A stretch of 64,000 nucleotides of DNA from Bacteroidota bacterium. GTDB lineage: Bacteria; Bacteroidota; Bacteroidia; 2-12-FULL-35-15. How positions within the stretch are numbered: the first letter of the stretch is position 1; every line of letters begins with the position of its first letter. The stretch is from positions 129,902 through 193,901 of the forward strand of contig JAQZBR010000009.1 in the NCBI GenBank assembly GCA_029237775.1, in the 5' to 3' direction. The position numbers and the translations under genes are program-made. Below are positions 16,204 to 26,400 of the stretch, in pieces. The notes under the pieces were generated by a model. It saw only the letters and a program-made list of their open reading frames with translations. It made no database searches and was not told where the DNA came from.

Positions 16204-18621
16204 TCAATCCTTCTCTAATTGTGCTTTCATTTTTCTTACACGTGCTTCAATATCCTCGTTGCTAAACTTTTCTCTCCAGCGTTCCGTGAAGATCGGGAAA
16301 GAAAATGGCGAGAACCTTTCGGGATATTTAAGCACTATCTTTTGTTTCTCGATCCTCTCAAAAGCTTTTCTTAATCTTACCACTTCGAGCTGAAAATCAT
16401 ACAGCTCATCATAACATTCTTTCAGCAATAAATTATCTTTTTCATAATCTTCAAATACACTGAAGAACAATTTCGAAGAAGCCTGAAGGTGTTTTGTTTT
16501 GATCTGCTTTCCAGGGAAACCGGTAAAAACCAAACCCGCAATTGCGGCAATATCTCTGAACCTCCTTCTTGCCATTTCAGTAGTATTCATACTCTTTGTA
16601 ATGTCATCAACCAAGTGCCTTGATGAAAAAAGATCACTATCGATAGCATCTTCAATAGGAATATCCTGATCACTCAGCAATTCAAAGCCATAATCATTCA
16701 TCGCGATCGAAAATGTTATGGGCTTGAACAATGCTATCCTGTTCGCCATGATCGCAGCCATTCCCTCATGCACATATCTTCCTTCAAAAGGATAAACAAA
16801 TACATGGCATCCTTCCCGCGTTTTTATTTTCTCGATCAGCAATTCATTTTCATGCGGAAGAACAGAACGTTTCTTTTGTTCTTCGAGCAAAGGCGACAAA
16901 AAGCTCAGCTCTTTATCTTTACCGGTCCCCTCATAATATTCATTCAATCTTTCACGGATCATTGCCGCCAGTTGAGACGACAAAGGCATCTTCCCTCCTT
17001 CCCATGAAGGGATAATTCCATTCTTACTTTTGCTCGGACGAACCTGAGCAGTCATATCTTTCACCCGCACCAGCTCTAAATTTTTCCCCGCAAACCAGAA
17101 CACATCCCCTGGTTTTAATCTAGACAAGAACCATTCCTCGATACTTCCAAGATATTTTCCAGAAACAAATTTCACAGTAAGCATGGTGCTGCTGACGATC
17201 GTACCCATGCTCAACCTGTGCTGCATCGCGATCTTACGGTTAGTGACCTTGTAAATCCCATCCTCCACAACTACTTTATGAAACTCATCGTAGGCATATA
17301 AAGATTTTCCTCCCTGAGTAATAAATTGCAAGCACCAGTTGAATTCCGCCTCAGTCACCGAGCTGTAACAATGTGTTTTTACAATCTCGTTATAGATCTG
17401 CTTCGGTTCAAATCCGTCTGAAACAGCAAGTGTCACAAGGTACTGCACCAACACATCAAAGGACCGGATGAATGGAATTCTGCTTTCCATTTTATTATTA
17501 CTGATGGCATAGCGCATGGCACTTCCCTCAATAATCTCGAGTGAATGTGTTGGCACAAAATAGATCCTGCTTGTCGCGCCCGGCTGGTGCCCGCTTCTGC
17601 CGGCACGCTGCATGAACCGCGCTATACCTTTCGGAGAACCGATTTGGATAACAGTGTCAACCGGCCTGAAATCTACCCCAAGATCAAGGCTGCTTGTACA
17701 CACCACAGCCTTGAGTTTTCCTTCATGTAATGCATTCTCAACCCATTGCCTTGTTTCTTCACCAAGGGAACCATGATGCAATGCCAGAACTCCTGCAAGG
17801 GATGGATCCGTTTCCAATAAGTGCCGGTACCAGGTTTCAGCCTGGAATCTGGTATTTGTAAAAAGTAAGGTGGATTTATTTGCATGAATGATCGGAAGAA
17901 CTTTATCAACGAGTCTTAATCCCAGATGTCCGGCCCATGGAAATTTTTCAAGTGTATCGGGTAAGACCGTTTCAACGACAATTTTCTTCTTAATATCTGC
18001 ACGCACCATTACACCTTTTTCATTTTCTGACCCCAGCAGGATCTCTTTCGCTTCTTCCATGTTTCCAATGGTTGCAGATATTCCCCAGACTTTTAGATCC
18101 GGGTTGATCGCTCGCAGGCGTGATAATGCAAGCTCGATCTGGACTCCTCTTTTACTTCCAAGCAATTCATGCCATTCATCAACCACAACGAATTGCAAAT
18201 TTTTAAAAACATCGTAATAACCTTTCTGAGCCATTAAAAGATGAACACTTTCAGGAGTAGTGATCAATCCTTGCGGCATTTTCTTTTTCTGCTTCGCACG
18301 TTCTGAAAGTGTGGTATCGCCTGTTCTTAAACCAATAGTATAATCCAGCGAGAGATCATGACTAACTTTTTTTGCCGCATTCTCAATTTCTTTAGATAAT
18401 GCACGAAGCGGAGTGATCCATAAAGAATGTAATCCGGATGGCTTTTTCTTCTGGTCGAGGTAATGCTGCAGCACACCAAACCAGATAGCAAAGGTTTTCC
18501 CGTAACCTGTTGGAGCATTCAAAAGGCCGGACTTGCCCGCAGCGATCTGCTTCCAGGTTTCACGCTGAAAGGAATGGGCTTTCCATTGCTGAAGCTCAAA
18601 CCATTGTTTGGATGCTTTCAT
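16204..18621 (-). CDS. Ligase-associated DNA damage response DEXH box helicase (Lhr-like)
   Basis: An 805-residue superfamily 2 helicase. Motif I APTGYGKT is at 36-43, motif Ia is in TPLRALSKEI, motif II DEWH is near 147, motif III SATIG is near 180, and motif VI QRAGRSGHQPG is near 335. The C-terminal half is the winged-helix and DUF4968/Lhr-type region that clamps single-stranded DNA. It belongs to the four-gene ligase-associated repair set. A 118-bp gap that carries two inverted family-A repeats separates it from the ligase gene; otherwise the genes are packed. It probably unwinds or threads DNA for the ligase and nucleases. Confidence 0.92.
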   Translation of the reverse strand: MKASKQWFELQQWKAHSFQRETWKQIAAGKSGLLNAPTGYGKTFAIWFGVLQHYLDQKKKPSGLHSLWITPLRALSKEIENAAKKVSHDLSLDYTIGLRTGDTTLSERAKQKKKMPQGLITTPESVHLLMAQKGYYDVFKNLQFVVVDEWHELLGSKRGVQIELALSRLRAINPDLKVWGISATIGNMEEAKEILLGSENEKGVMVRADIKKKIVVETVLPDTLEKFPWAGHLGLRLVDKVLPIIHANKSTLLFTNTRFQAETWYRHLLETDPSLAGVLALHHGSLGEETRQWVENALHEGKLKAVVCTSSLDLGVDFRPVDTVIQIGSPKGIARFMQRAGRSGHQPGATSRIYFVPTHSLEIIEGSAMRYAISNNKMESRIPFIRSFDVLVQYLVTLAVSDGFEPKQIYNEIVKTHCYSSVTEAEFNWCLQFITQGGKSLYAYDEFHKVVVEDGIYKVTNRKIAMQHRLSMGTIVSSTMLTVKFVSGKYLGSIEEWFLSRLKPGDVFWFAGKNLELVRVKDMTAQVRPSKSKNGIIPSWEGGKMPLSSQLAAMIRERLNEYYEGTGKDKELSFLSPLLEEQKKRSVLPHENELLIEKIKTREGCHVFVYPFEGRYVHEGMAAIMANRIALFKPITFSIAMNDYGFELLSDQDIPIEDAIDSDLFSSRHLVDDITKSMNTTEMARRRFRDIAAIAGLVFTGFPGKQIKTKHLQASSKLFFSVFEDYEKDNLLLKECYDELYDFQLEVVRLRKAFERIEKQKIVLKYPERFSPFSFPIFTERWREKFSNEDIEARVRKMKAQLEKD

Positions 18622-18630
18622 TTTTTTTCT

Positions 18631-18660
18631 TTTACCACTAAGGCACTTAGGACACTTAGG
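18631..18660 (+). repeat. Dispersed repeat, family A (reference copy)
   Basis: TTTACCACTAAGGCACTTAG followed by GACACTTAGG. It lies 10 bp upstream of the helicase start codon. Together with the opposite copy at 18715-18744 it could form a long stem within the repair operon transcript. Confidence 0.7.
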
Positions 18661-18714
18661 AAGATTTATTCGTTTTAAAAGCTTACTTAACTCTTCAAAT
18701 TCTATTTTATTAAA

Positions 18715-18744
18715 CTTACTGAGCTTAGTGCCTTAGTGGTTAAA
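18715..18744 (-). repeat. Dispersed repeat, family A, inverted copy
   Basis: On the minus strand it reads TTTAACCACTAAGGCACTA then AGCTCAGTAAG. It overlaps the last bases of the ligase gene and mirrors the copy at 18631-18660. Confidence 0.7.
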
Positions 18745-20344
18745 CTTTTAAGCTTTGTATTAATTGTAATAAATCATTTTTTGTATTCGCTTCGTTCGGA
18801 CTTTTATCAGTTCTCCACCTCGCTATTCTTGGAAAACGAAGTGCAATTCCTGACTTATGTCTGGGAGATGGCTGAATCCCTTCAAAAGCAATTTCAAAAA
18901 CCAATTCTGCTTTTACACTTCTTACAGGACCGAATTTATCGATCGTGTTTTTTTTGATCCAGTTATCTACCTGCAATAACTCCTTGTCGGTTAAACCGGA
19001 ATATGCTTTTGTAAAAGGAACCAGCTGCTCCCCATCCCATATTGCGAATGTATAATCGGTGTAAAGATTAGCTCTGCGTCCATGCCCTTTCTGAGCATAG
19101 ATTAATACTCCATCGACAGTTAGCGCATCCACTTTCCATTTCCACCAGTTGCCTTTCCTGCGGCCGACCTCGTATACGCTATCTTTACGTTTTAGCATGA
19201 GGCCTTCACATAAACACTCGCGTGCCTTTAATCGTTCGGATTTAACTTCATCCCAGTCTTTGCATTCAAGCACCGGAGATATAACAAGAGGAAGATCTTT
19301 CATTTTTGCATATGCTTCGGATAAGAGATTTTCCAGCTTTGTCCTTCTCATATTCATTGATTCATTCCGAAGATCATTGTATTCAAGCTCCAGCAGATCA
19401 TAACACATCATCATGAGTGGTGCATCTTCAAGTATCTTTTTGCTCAGATTTTTTCTGCTTGTCCGCGTTTGCATCACATGAAATGGTAATGGTTTCCCAT
19501 CCTTCATCGGTAGGATCTCTCCGTCAATGACCGTCCCGTCAGGCAATGAGTTCAATAATGAATTGAACTCAGGGAACTTTTCAGTGATGAGCTCTTCTCC
19601 GCGACTCCAAACAAAGAGCTGCTTATCACGAATTATTATTTGTCCGCGAATACCGTCATATTTCCTTTCAACCTGCCACTCATTAAGATCACCGAGCTCT
19701 TCTGCCGGGACCTCCAGTTGGTAAGCGAGGTAAAACGGATATGGTTTTGAATGATCATCATTCTTATTATCAGAAAATAACAGTCCCTTAAGTGTAACGT
19801 TAACCGGGTCCCATTTACCCGTTAAGCGATGTGACACGATGTTTTCATCGAGGTGAAATTGTTTAGCCAATGCTTTTATGACAAGTTGCTGGGACACTCC
19901 GATCCTGAAGGAACCTGTTGTAAGTTTATTGAATACAAAACGTTCCGGTGTTGAAAGTAAGTTCCATGTTGTTTGAACATATTCTCTTTTTTCCTCTTCT
20001 GAAACTTTATCGAGACTCATGATCTTATCCATCGTTCCGTGAAGCGAAAAATCTTTCCGTTCCTTCGAAGGCGGCAACGCAAGGGTGATCGTTTCCGCAA
20101 GATCACCGACAACATGATATGATTCTTCAAACAGCCATTCTTCAATACCTGCCAGCTCCATGCACCAGGACTTCAGCTCTGCTGTCTTTATAGTGCGCTT
20201 AGGTTTTTTGCCAATCAATAATGCAACACACCAGATCGCATCCTTTTCATCAGCTTCAGAAAAGTAATGAACCAATGCATCCACCTTGGCGTTCGTCTTG
20301 GTGGTCTCATCAATAGCCGTATATAGTTCTGCGAACTTTTTCAT
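18740..20344 (-). CDS. ATP-dependent DNA ligase (LigB-type, repair cluster)
   Basis: A 534-residue ligase that seals nicks using ATP. The N-terminal DNA-binding domain covers about 1-200. The nucleotidyltransferase domain has motif I ERKYDGIRG with nucleophile lysine 228, then VIDGEILPM (motif IIIa/IV region), EGLMLKRKDSVYEVGRR (motif IV), and WWKWKVD (motif V). The C-terminal OB domain has FEIAFEGIQPSPRHKSGIALRFPR. This is the bacterial form found with the exonuclease, helicase and PdeM. It overlaps the exonuclease gene by 4 bp. A replicative NAD-dependent ligase would be encoded elsewhere. Confidence 0.94.
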   Translation of the reverse strand: MKKFAELYTAIDETTKTNAKVDALVHYFSEADEKDAIWCVALLIGKKPKRTIKTAELKSWCMELAGIEEWLFEESYHVVGDLAETITLALPPSKERKDFSLHGTMDKIMSLDKVSEEEKREYVQTTWNLLSTPERFVFNKLTTGSFRIGVSQQLVIKALAKQFHLDENIVSHRLTGKWDPVNVTLKGLLFSDNKNDDHSKPYPFYLAYQLEVPAEELGDLNEWQVERKYDGIRGQIIIRDKQLFVWSRGEELITEKFPEFNSLLNSLPDGTVIDGEILPMKDGKPLPFHVMQTRTSRKNLSKKILEDAPLMMMCYDLLELEYNDLRNESMNMRRTKLENLLSEAYAKMKDLPLVISPVLECKDWDEVKSERLKARECLCEGLMLKRKDSVYEVGRRKGNWWKWKVDALTVDGVLIYAQKGHGRRANLYTDYTFAIWDGEQLVPFTKAYSGLTDKELLQVDNWIKKNTIDKFGPVRSVKAELVFEIAFEGIQPSPRHKSGIALRFPRIARWRTDKSPNEANTKNDLLQLIQSLKV

Positions 20345-21366
20345 TGCACCTCTTCTGCCTGTTCGTTCTCTTCCGGTTTATTCTCTTCAATATTTTCGCC
20401 TTCGTATAATGTGTCCACCTCAACTGCATTTAATTTGTATTCATCGCGCAACCACTTTGCATAAATTGATTTATATCCGTGTGTGACATAAATATTTTCA
20501 GCACCAGTAGCTTTAATTGCAGTATTCAATTGTTGCCAGTCGCAATGATCAGAAAGCACAAAACCTCTGTCGCCACCCCTTCTCCTTCTCGCACCGCGGA
20601 GCTGCATCCATCCGCTGCAGATTCCTAAACTGAACGGCTCAAATCTTTTCAACCATGGAGTACCTATTGCAGAAGGCGGAGCTACGATGATCGAACCAGC
20701 ATTTTCTTTTTTTATGAATTCAACTGCCGGGCGTGTATCGGGGAGAATTAATTTTTCAGGCATTCTCAGATTGATATTAGCAACAGCGCCATGAGTGTAA
20801 ATGTTACCGATCGAAGGATCCAGATGTTTTAAGATCCGTTGAGCTTTTCCTAACGCGTAGCCGATGATGATCGAATTTTTTCCCTGTTCATTATTGGTTT
20901 TCCACCATGCGTTAATATCATGATGCACGATCTGCGGATCAGGAAAATTATAGATGGGTAAACCAAATGTTGACTCGGTTACAAAATGATCGCACTTAAT
21001 GGGTTCAAATGGAACAGAAACATTGTCATTCTGCAATTTGTAATCACCTGAGGCAACCCAAACCTTTCCTTTATGTTCCATTTTAACCTGTGCTGAGCCT
21101 GTGATATGTCCTGCCGGATGCAAGCTGATCTTAACACCATTCATATCGATCGTCTCGTAATAGTCGAGTCCCTGCACACTGATGTCAGCGCCTAGTCGAA
21201 GTTTAATAATAGGAATGGAATCATGGTGAGCGAGATAATGTTTGCTTCCCCAGCGGGCATGATCCGAATGGGCATGCGTTATGATCGCCTTTTCCACTGG
21301 CTTCCAAGGGTCAATATAAACTCCGGCAGGCTCACAAAAAATTCCAAAGCGATCGAATTTCAACAT
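20341..21366 (-). CDS. Ligase-associated DNA exonuclease (metallo-beta-lactamase fold)
   Basis: A 341-residue protein of the MBL/beta-CASP nuclease group. The zinc-binding motif HAHSDH is at 31-36, with further ligands in HPAGHITGSAQ, SGDYK and FVLSDHCDW. It is annotated in relatives as an mRNA 3'-end-processing-factor-like exonuclease of the ligase cluster. The tail (about 320-341) is glutamate-rich. It is the first gene of the four-gene repair operon and is divergent from the pseudouridine synthase, 78 bp away. It likely resects DNA ends before ligation. Confidence 0.92.
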   Translation of the reverse strand: MLKFDRFGIFCEPAGVYIDPWKPVEKAIITHAHSDHARWGSKHYLAHHDSIPIIKLRLGADISVQGLDYYETIDMNGVKISLHPAGHITGSAQVKMEHKGKVWVASGDYKLQNDNVSVPFEPIKCDHFVTESTFGLPIYNFPDPQIVHHDINAWWKTNNEQGKNSIIIGYALGKAQRILKHLDPSIGNIYTHGAVANINLRMPEKLILPDTRPAVEFIKKENAGSIIVAPPSAIGTPWLKRFEPFSLGICSGWMQLRGARRRRGGDRGFVLSDHCDWQQLNTAIKATGAENIYVTHGYKSIYAKWLRDEYKLNAVEVDTLYEGENIEENKPEENEQAEEVQ

Positions 21367-21421
21367 CTCTTTTAAACAGATAAATAGCGCTATTGTTAAT
21401 GCCTCCTACTGCTTTTATTCT

Positions 21422-21429
21422 TAATTTTG
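21422..21429 (+). promoter_or_regulatory. -7 box of the pseudouridine synthase gene
   Basis: TAATTTTG, an exact TAnnTTTG match, ends 15 bp before the ATG at 21445. Confidence 0.6.
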
Positions 21430-21444
21430 CGGCATCTTAAGGCT

Positions 21445-22032
21445 ATGAACTACTACATCATCTATAAACCCTATAAATTCATCTCACAGTTCACCTCTTC
21501 GCACCGTAAAAAAAAGTGCCTTGGTGAAATGGGGTTTTCCTTTCCGAAGGATGTTTATCCCGTGGGGCGGTTAGATGAGAACAGCGAAGGTTTACTTATA
21601 CTTACCAATGACAAAAGCCTGAATTTTAAGCTACTTAACCCGGAGTTTGAGCATAAAAGGATTTACCTGGTTCAGCTTCAGGGACTCATTAATTCAGAGG
21701 CTTTAAAACAGCTTGAAACCGGAGTAACTATCGCATTGGATTCGGGGCCTTATCTGACAAGGCCATGTAAAGTGAAAGTGGTTCCAAAGCCGGAAAAGCT
21801 TCCACCGCGCGGTCATCCAATCAGTGATCGCTTACCAACATCCTGGATCGAATTAACCTTAACCGAAGGGAAATTTCATCAGGTGCGAAAGATGACAGCC
21901 GGAGTAGGATTTCCGTGCCTGCGCCTTATCCGCATAGCAATAGAGGATCTCCGACTCGAAAACATGCAACCCGCAGATGTACGTGAATTAAAGAGAGATG
22001 CCCTCTACAAAAAGCTTCATATTACCGCGTAA
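21445..22032 (+). CDS. rRNA large-subunit pseudouridine synthase (RluE-like, RsuA family)
   Basis: The start is set at ATG 21445 (MNYYIIYKPYKF), giving 195 residues. An upstream TTG at 21427 falls in the promoter. The catalytic motif PVGRLDENSEGLLILTND contains the family's aspartate; TEGKFHQVRKMTAGVGFPCLRLIR is the conserved C-terminal block. There is no N-terminal S4 domain, as in RluE, which modifies 23S rRNA position 2457 in E. coli. The precise target here is inferred from similarity of layout. Confidence 0.88.
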   Translation: MNYYIIYKPYKFISQFTSSHRKKKCLGEMGFSFPKDVYPVGRLDENSEGLLILTNDKSLNFKLLNPEFEHKRIYLVQLQGLINSEALKQLETGVTIALDSGPYLTRPCKVKVVPKPEKLPPRGHPISDRLPTSWIELTLTEGKFHQVRKMTAGVGFPCLRLIRIAIEDLRLENMQPADVRELKRDALYKKLHITA

Positions 22033-22089
22033 CACAGCAAAAATCTTTCATTTTTTTTCCTTACTTTCGTTTGCGACAAACAGCTAATT

Positions 22090-23442
22090 ATGCGTGCTTT
22101 AGGCAATATTTTAACCGACAAAAAAGTTTTGGCTCTCTGCCGGTTATGTCTGTTGCTTTGGTTATTCTTTTTTCTTTCCGCTTCAAAAGTTTTCTCCCAG
22201 GCTCCCGGAATGCTTGAATTTGCAGGGCGTGTGGTTAAAAACGGAGCCCCGCTTTCAGGAGCTACAGTGACTGTTTTACGGAATGGCACAATTGAACAAG
22301 AGGTGATGAAGCCCGGCAAGAACGGAAAATTCCGTTGCTACCTGGTCTTCGGAGTCGATTATAAAATCACTTTCTCATATCCCGGTTGCGTTGATATGCA
22401 TCTGATGGTTTACACGAGCAGGCTCCCAAAGGAACGAAGTGATCTCTTTCCCCTTTACCAAACCGAAGTACCTTTTTTCGAAACGAATGATCCGAAGATC
22501 AGGGTGAGCAAATTTAAAAACCCTTTTACAAAAGTGATCTATGATGGTAAAAAAGCGTTTATGGATGACGAGGCTTATCTCGCAGCGTTCACAAAAGATC
22601 TTATCATTGATCAGGCTGAGCTTGATAAGTTAGCAGCTGAAAAATCAGCTAAAGAGAAAGCGGAAAAGGACAAAGCAGATGCCGCTGAAAAAGCGAAAAA
22701 AGATGCTGAAGAAAAAGCGCGCAGAGATGAAGAATCCAGGCTCCTTGCTGAACAAAAAGCAAAACGTGATGCATTGGAAAAAGAGGCAGAATTGGCGCGT
22801 TTGAAGGCCGAGGCTGAAAGCAAAGATCTCATGAATGAAACCATGGAAACAGAGGCAATGCGACTTCAACGTGAAAAAGAAGCCAAGCAGCTCCTTGCGA
22901 AAAAGAACAGGGAGATCAAATCAAAATATGAAAATGAGCTTTTAAAACTTGTTGCCGAAAACGAACGCTTTGCAAAGGAAAAGGCATTCAATAAACAAAA
23001 GAGAGAGGCTCACACAAATACTGTAATAGAGCAAATGCGAAGGGAAACGGAGTTAAAGGCCAAGGCAGATAAGCTTCGTGAAGACATCAAGCTTAAGAAA
23101 AAGAAAGAGCTTCAAAACAAACAATATAAGCTGAGTGAAATGCGCAAGCTCGTTGAAGCGGCCGCATTTGCCGAAAGATCAGTTCAGATCAGCAACCAAA
23201 AGGATTTCCCCGAACCGGGAACATACCAGCGAAGAGAATTGCCAAATGTGGCTGTAACTGTAGATGACGGACTTATAAAAACTGTAAGAACAACCACCGT
23301 TACGCTTGGAAAAGAAATTATAAACTATAGGAAAGAAACTACTTTTTACGGTAGTGTAACCTGCTATAAGAATGATAAGCAGATCGATGAAGTTATTTAC
23401 AATGTTGAAGTAGACTATTTTTCTTCTTATAAGAACAAATGA
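22090..23442 (+). CDS. Secreted coiled-coil protein with carboxypeptidase-regulatory-like domain
   Basis: A 450-residue protein with a signal peptide (hydrophobic 14-36, ending KVFSQ). Residues about 40-125 form a CarboxypepD_reg-like beta domain (FAGRVVKNGAPLSGATVTVLRNG; later YKITFSYPGCVDMHLM). Residues about 175-355 are a highly charged, alanine-, glutamate- and lysine-rich coiled coil. The last 80 residues are a small polar domain. It may span the periplasm or link envelope layers. It precedes the propeller/SpoIIE gene by 17 bp and is likely co-transcribed with it. The function is unknown. Confidence 0.7.
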   Translation: MRALGNILTDKKVLALCRLCLLLWLFFFLSASKVFSQAPGMLEFAGRVVKNGAPLSGATVTVLRNGTIEQEVMKPGKNGKFRCYLVFGVDYKITFSYPGCVDMHLMVYTSRLPKERSDLFPLYQTEVPFFETNDPKIRVSKFKNPFTKVIYDGKKAFMDDEAYLAAFTKDLIIDQAELDKLAAEKSAKEKAEKDKADAAEKAKKDAEEKARRDEESRLLAEQKAKRDALEKEAELARLKAEAESKDLMNETMETEAMRLQREKEAKQLLAKKNREIKSKYENELLKLVAENERFAKEKAFNKQKREAHTNTVIEQMRRETELKAKADKLREDIKLKKKKELQNKQYKLSEMRKLVEAAAFAERSVQISNQKDFPEPGTYQRRELPNVAVTVDDGLIKTVRTTTVTLGKEIINYRKETTFYGSVTCYKNDKQIDEVIYNVEVDYFSSYKNK

Positions 23443-23459
23443 TTTTGTAAAATATTCAG

Positions 23460-26400
23460 ATGAAAAAAACAATTTCTTTTTTATCATACCTGTTCCTTTG
23501 GCTGGTGAGCCTGAGCGCCACCGCGCAAACCACCAGCTTCATCTATTATGGAGTTGAACAAGGCTTGTCGCAATCGCAGGTACAATGCATCACTCAGGAT
23601 GATAATGGCAATTTATGGGTTGGAACACTTTCAGGCCTCACTCGTTATGACGGTAAAGAATTTAAAGTTTATTCAAGGACAGACTCATTGGCAGAAGACT
23701 GGGTAACTTCACTATGTAAGGACAAAACAGGGAACATTTGGTTTGGCCATTGGGCAGGAGGAGTTTCGATGTATAATGCTAAAACCCAGAAAATAGAGAA
23801 CCTTAATCTCGAAGAGTATACACGCTTTAAAACAGTAACATCGATCGCTCAGGATAACAGCGGGCGTTTCTGGATCGCATCAGAAGGTGCAGGCGTATTC
23901 GTTTATGATCCCGCTCAGAAGAAAATGATTACTCTGACTAAAAAGGATGGCTTGAGCAGCGATAATGTGTACAACGTTTGTGCTGACCAGAAGGGAAACA
24001 TGTGGGTAGCCACCGACATAGGAATCACTATCTATGATAAAACTCAGCTAAGTACGCACAGCATTCTAAATATCGGGAATGGCCTTCACAGTAACCGTAT
24101 CACTTCCGTGTCGCTTGTTAATGAGAGTGAAATGTGGATCGGAAGCGCTGATGCAGGTGTAATGGTACTGAAAGTGAAAGATGATTTTTCAGTCAGAAAT
24201 CCGACCAAAGCGATTGAAAATGCCGGACAGCGTTTTAATCTCAGCAACGGCATGGAGTCGAACTTCGTTAATTGTATCACAGAAGATCGTACACATAATA
24301 TCTGGATTGGCACCACAGGAGGCGGAGCAGTTAAATGTGTCCCTTATCCTTCTTCCGACAGAGCTGAGGGCCTGACGAAGGCAGTAGTTTATAATTACAA
24401 TACCAAACAAGGATTGAATTATTTTAATGCGAATGCTATTTTTCAGGATCGCGAAAATAATGTATGGATCGGAACTGACATCGGCCTTAACGAATATCAC
24501 GGAGAAAGATTTCAAATCTACGATGAAGCAGACAGCCTAACGAATAACCTCGTATGGACAACCTTATGTGACCGTGACGGAAACATCTGGTTAGGGACAA
24601 ATGACGGAATCTCTAAAATTACTTTCAGCTATTCGCCTGTCAACAACAAACAAAACCACACACTAAAGAACTATAACACCAGGAATGGCCTTAGCAGCAA
24701 TGTCATTCTTTCGTCCTTTGAAGACAAAGAAGGAAATCTGTGGTTTGGCACCGGTTATGGCGGTGTTTGCAGATTCGATAAACGGACTCAGAAGTTTGAA
24801 ACCATCAACAAAGAAGGCGGCCTGGCAGGAGATGTCGTGTTTGCAATAAGCGATGATAAGGATGGAAATCTTTGGTTCGGCACTAAGGAAGGAGCGTCAA
24901 AATACGATCCTGTAAGCAAAGTCTTCCGAAATTATTCAATTACAGACGGTCTTGGCGGTAATAATGTTTACCGCATTTTTAAAGACACTAAAGGGAATCT
25001 CTGGTTCGGAGCTTTGGGTGGAAATCTGTCTATGTTTGATGGATCTACATTTAAAACATTCGATGAATCTGATGGAATGCGTCATCGTTTCATTCTTTGC
25101 ATCAATGAGGATAAAAATCATAATTTATGGTTCGGAGCTTATGGTGGAGGGATTTACAAATACGATGGACAGGTGTTCACTAATTTCACAGTGAAAGAAG
25201 GGTTAACAACTGACTCTCCATACTCTATCATCTGCGATAATAATAATCACATCTGGATCGGAAGCAGCCGCGGGATTGACAGGTTTGAAGAAAAAACTCA
25301 AAAGTTTATTCATTATGGTAAGTCGGAAGGGTTTCTTGGGGTAGAAACAAATCCGAATGCAGTTTCCATGGACAAGGATGGAAACCTTTGGTACGGTACG
25401 ATCATGGGGGCTGTCCGCTACAGTGCAAAAGAAGACAAGCCTAACACAATCGATCCTAAAACTTTTATCTCGGGTTTGAAACTGTTTATGAAAGATTCTC
25501 CTTTCCCTGATGATAACCGTTTTTCTTATGATCAGAACCATTTAACATTTAAGTTCATCGGGATCAGTTTGAATAATCCTGAAAATGTTCAATATCAGTA
25601 CAAGCTCGAAGGCTTTGATAAAGACTGGCTTCCGGGGTATACCAAAGCAAACGAAGCAGTTTATACTAACCTGCCTCCGGGACAGTACACTTTCATGGTA
25701 AGAGCGTGTAACAGTGATGGAACGTGTAATGTGCAGCCTGCATCTTACAAATTTTTTATCGCACCACCCTTCTGGCAAACTGCCATATTCTATATCCTTG
25801 TTGTTCTTTTCGTGATCTTCGGAATTTATGTATTTGATAAGATCAGGACCAGAAAATTGATTCAGTCCAAAAAAGTTCTTGAAGAAAAAGTGAGTGAACG
25901 CACTGAAGAGCTTGCCGGTAAAAATGCGGAGCTTGCAGAAAAGAATAAAGACATCACTGACAGTATCCGTTATGCCAAGAGAATTCAGGAAGCTATTTTA
26001 CCTCCTGAGAGTGTTGTTAGAAAATATTTGCCGGATTCATTTATATTTTCCAAACCAAAAGACATTGTCAGCGGAGATTTTTACTGGGTTGAGAAAAAAG
26101 GTGACATTGTTCTTTTTGCTGCTGTTGATTGCACAGGCCATGGCGTTCCGGGCGCCTTCATGAGCATTGTTGGACATAACATACTTAGCCAGGCCGTGAG
26201 TGAAGTAGTCAGCCCCGGAACACTTCTCGACAAGCTCAACAAAGGCGTGAGCATGGCTTTGAATCAGACATCTGTCGACACGAAGTTACGTGACGGAATG
26301 GACATAGCATTATGTGCAATAAATTTCAAAACAATGGAATTACAATTTGCGGGAGCTTATAATCCATTATTCATTGTTCGTGGTTCAGAGTTTATTGAAG

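Noticed and set aside
22611..22869. Minus-strand open frames opposite the coiled-coil gene
   Set aside because: They are shadows of the low-complexity Ala/Glu/Lys codons on the plus strand.
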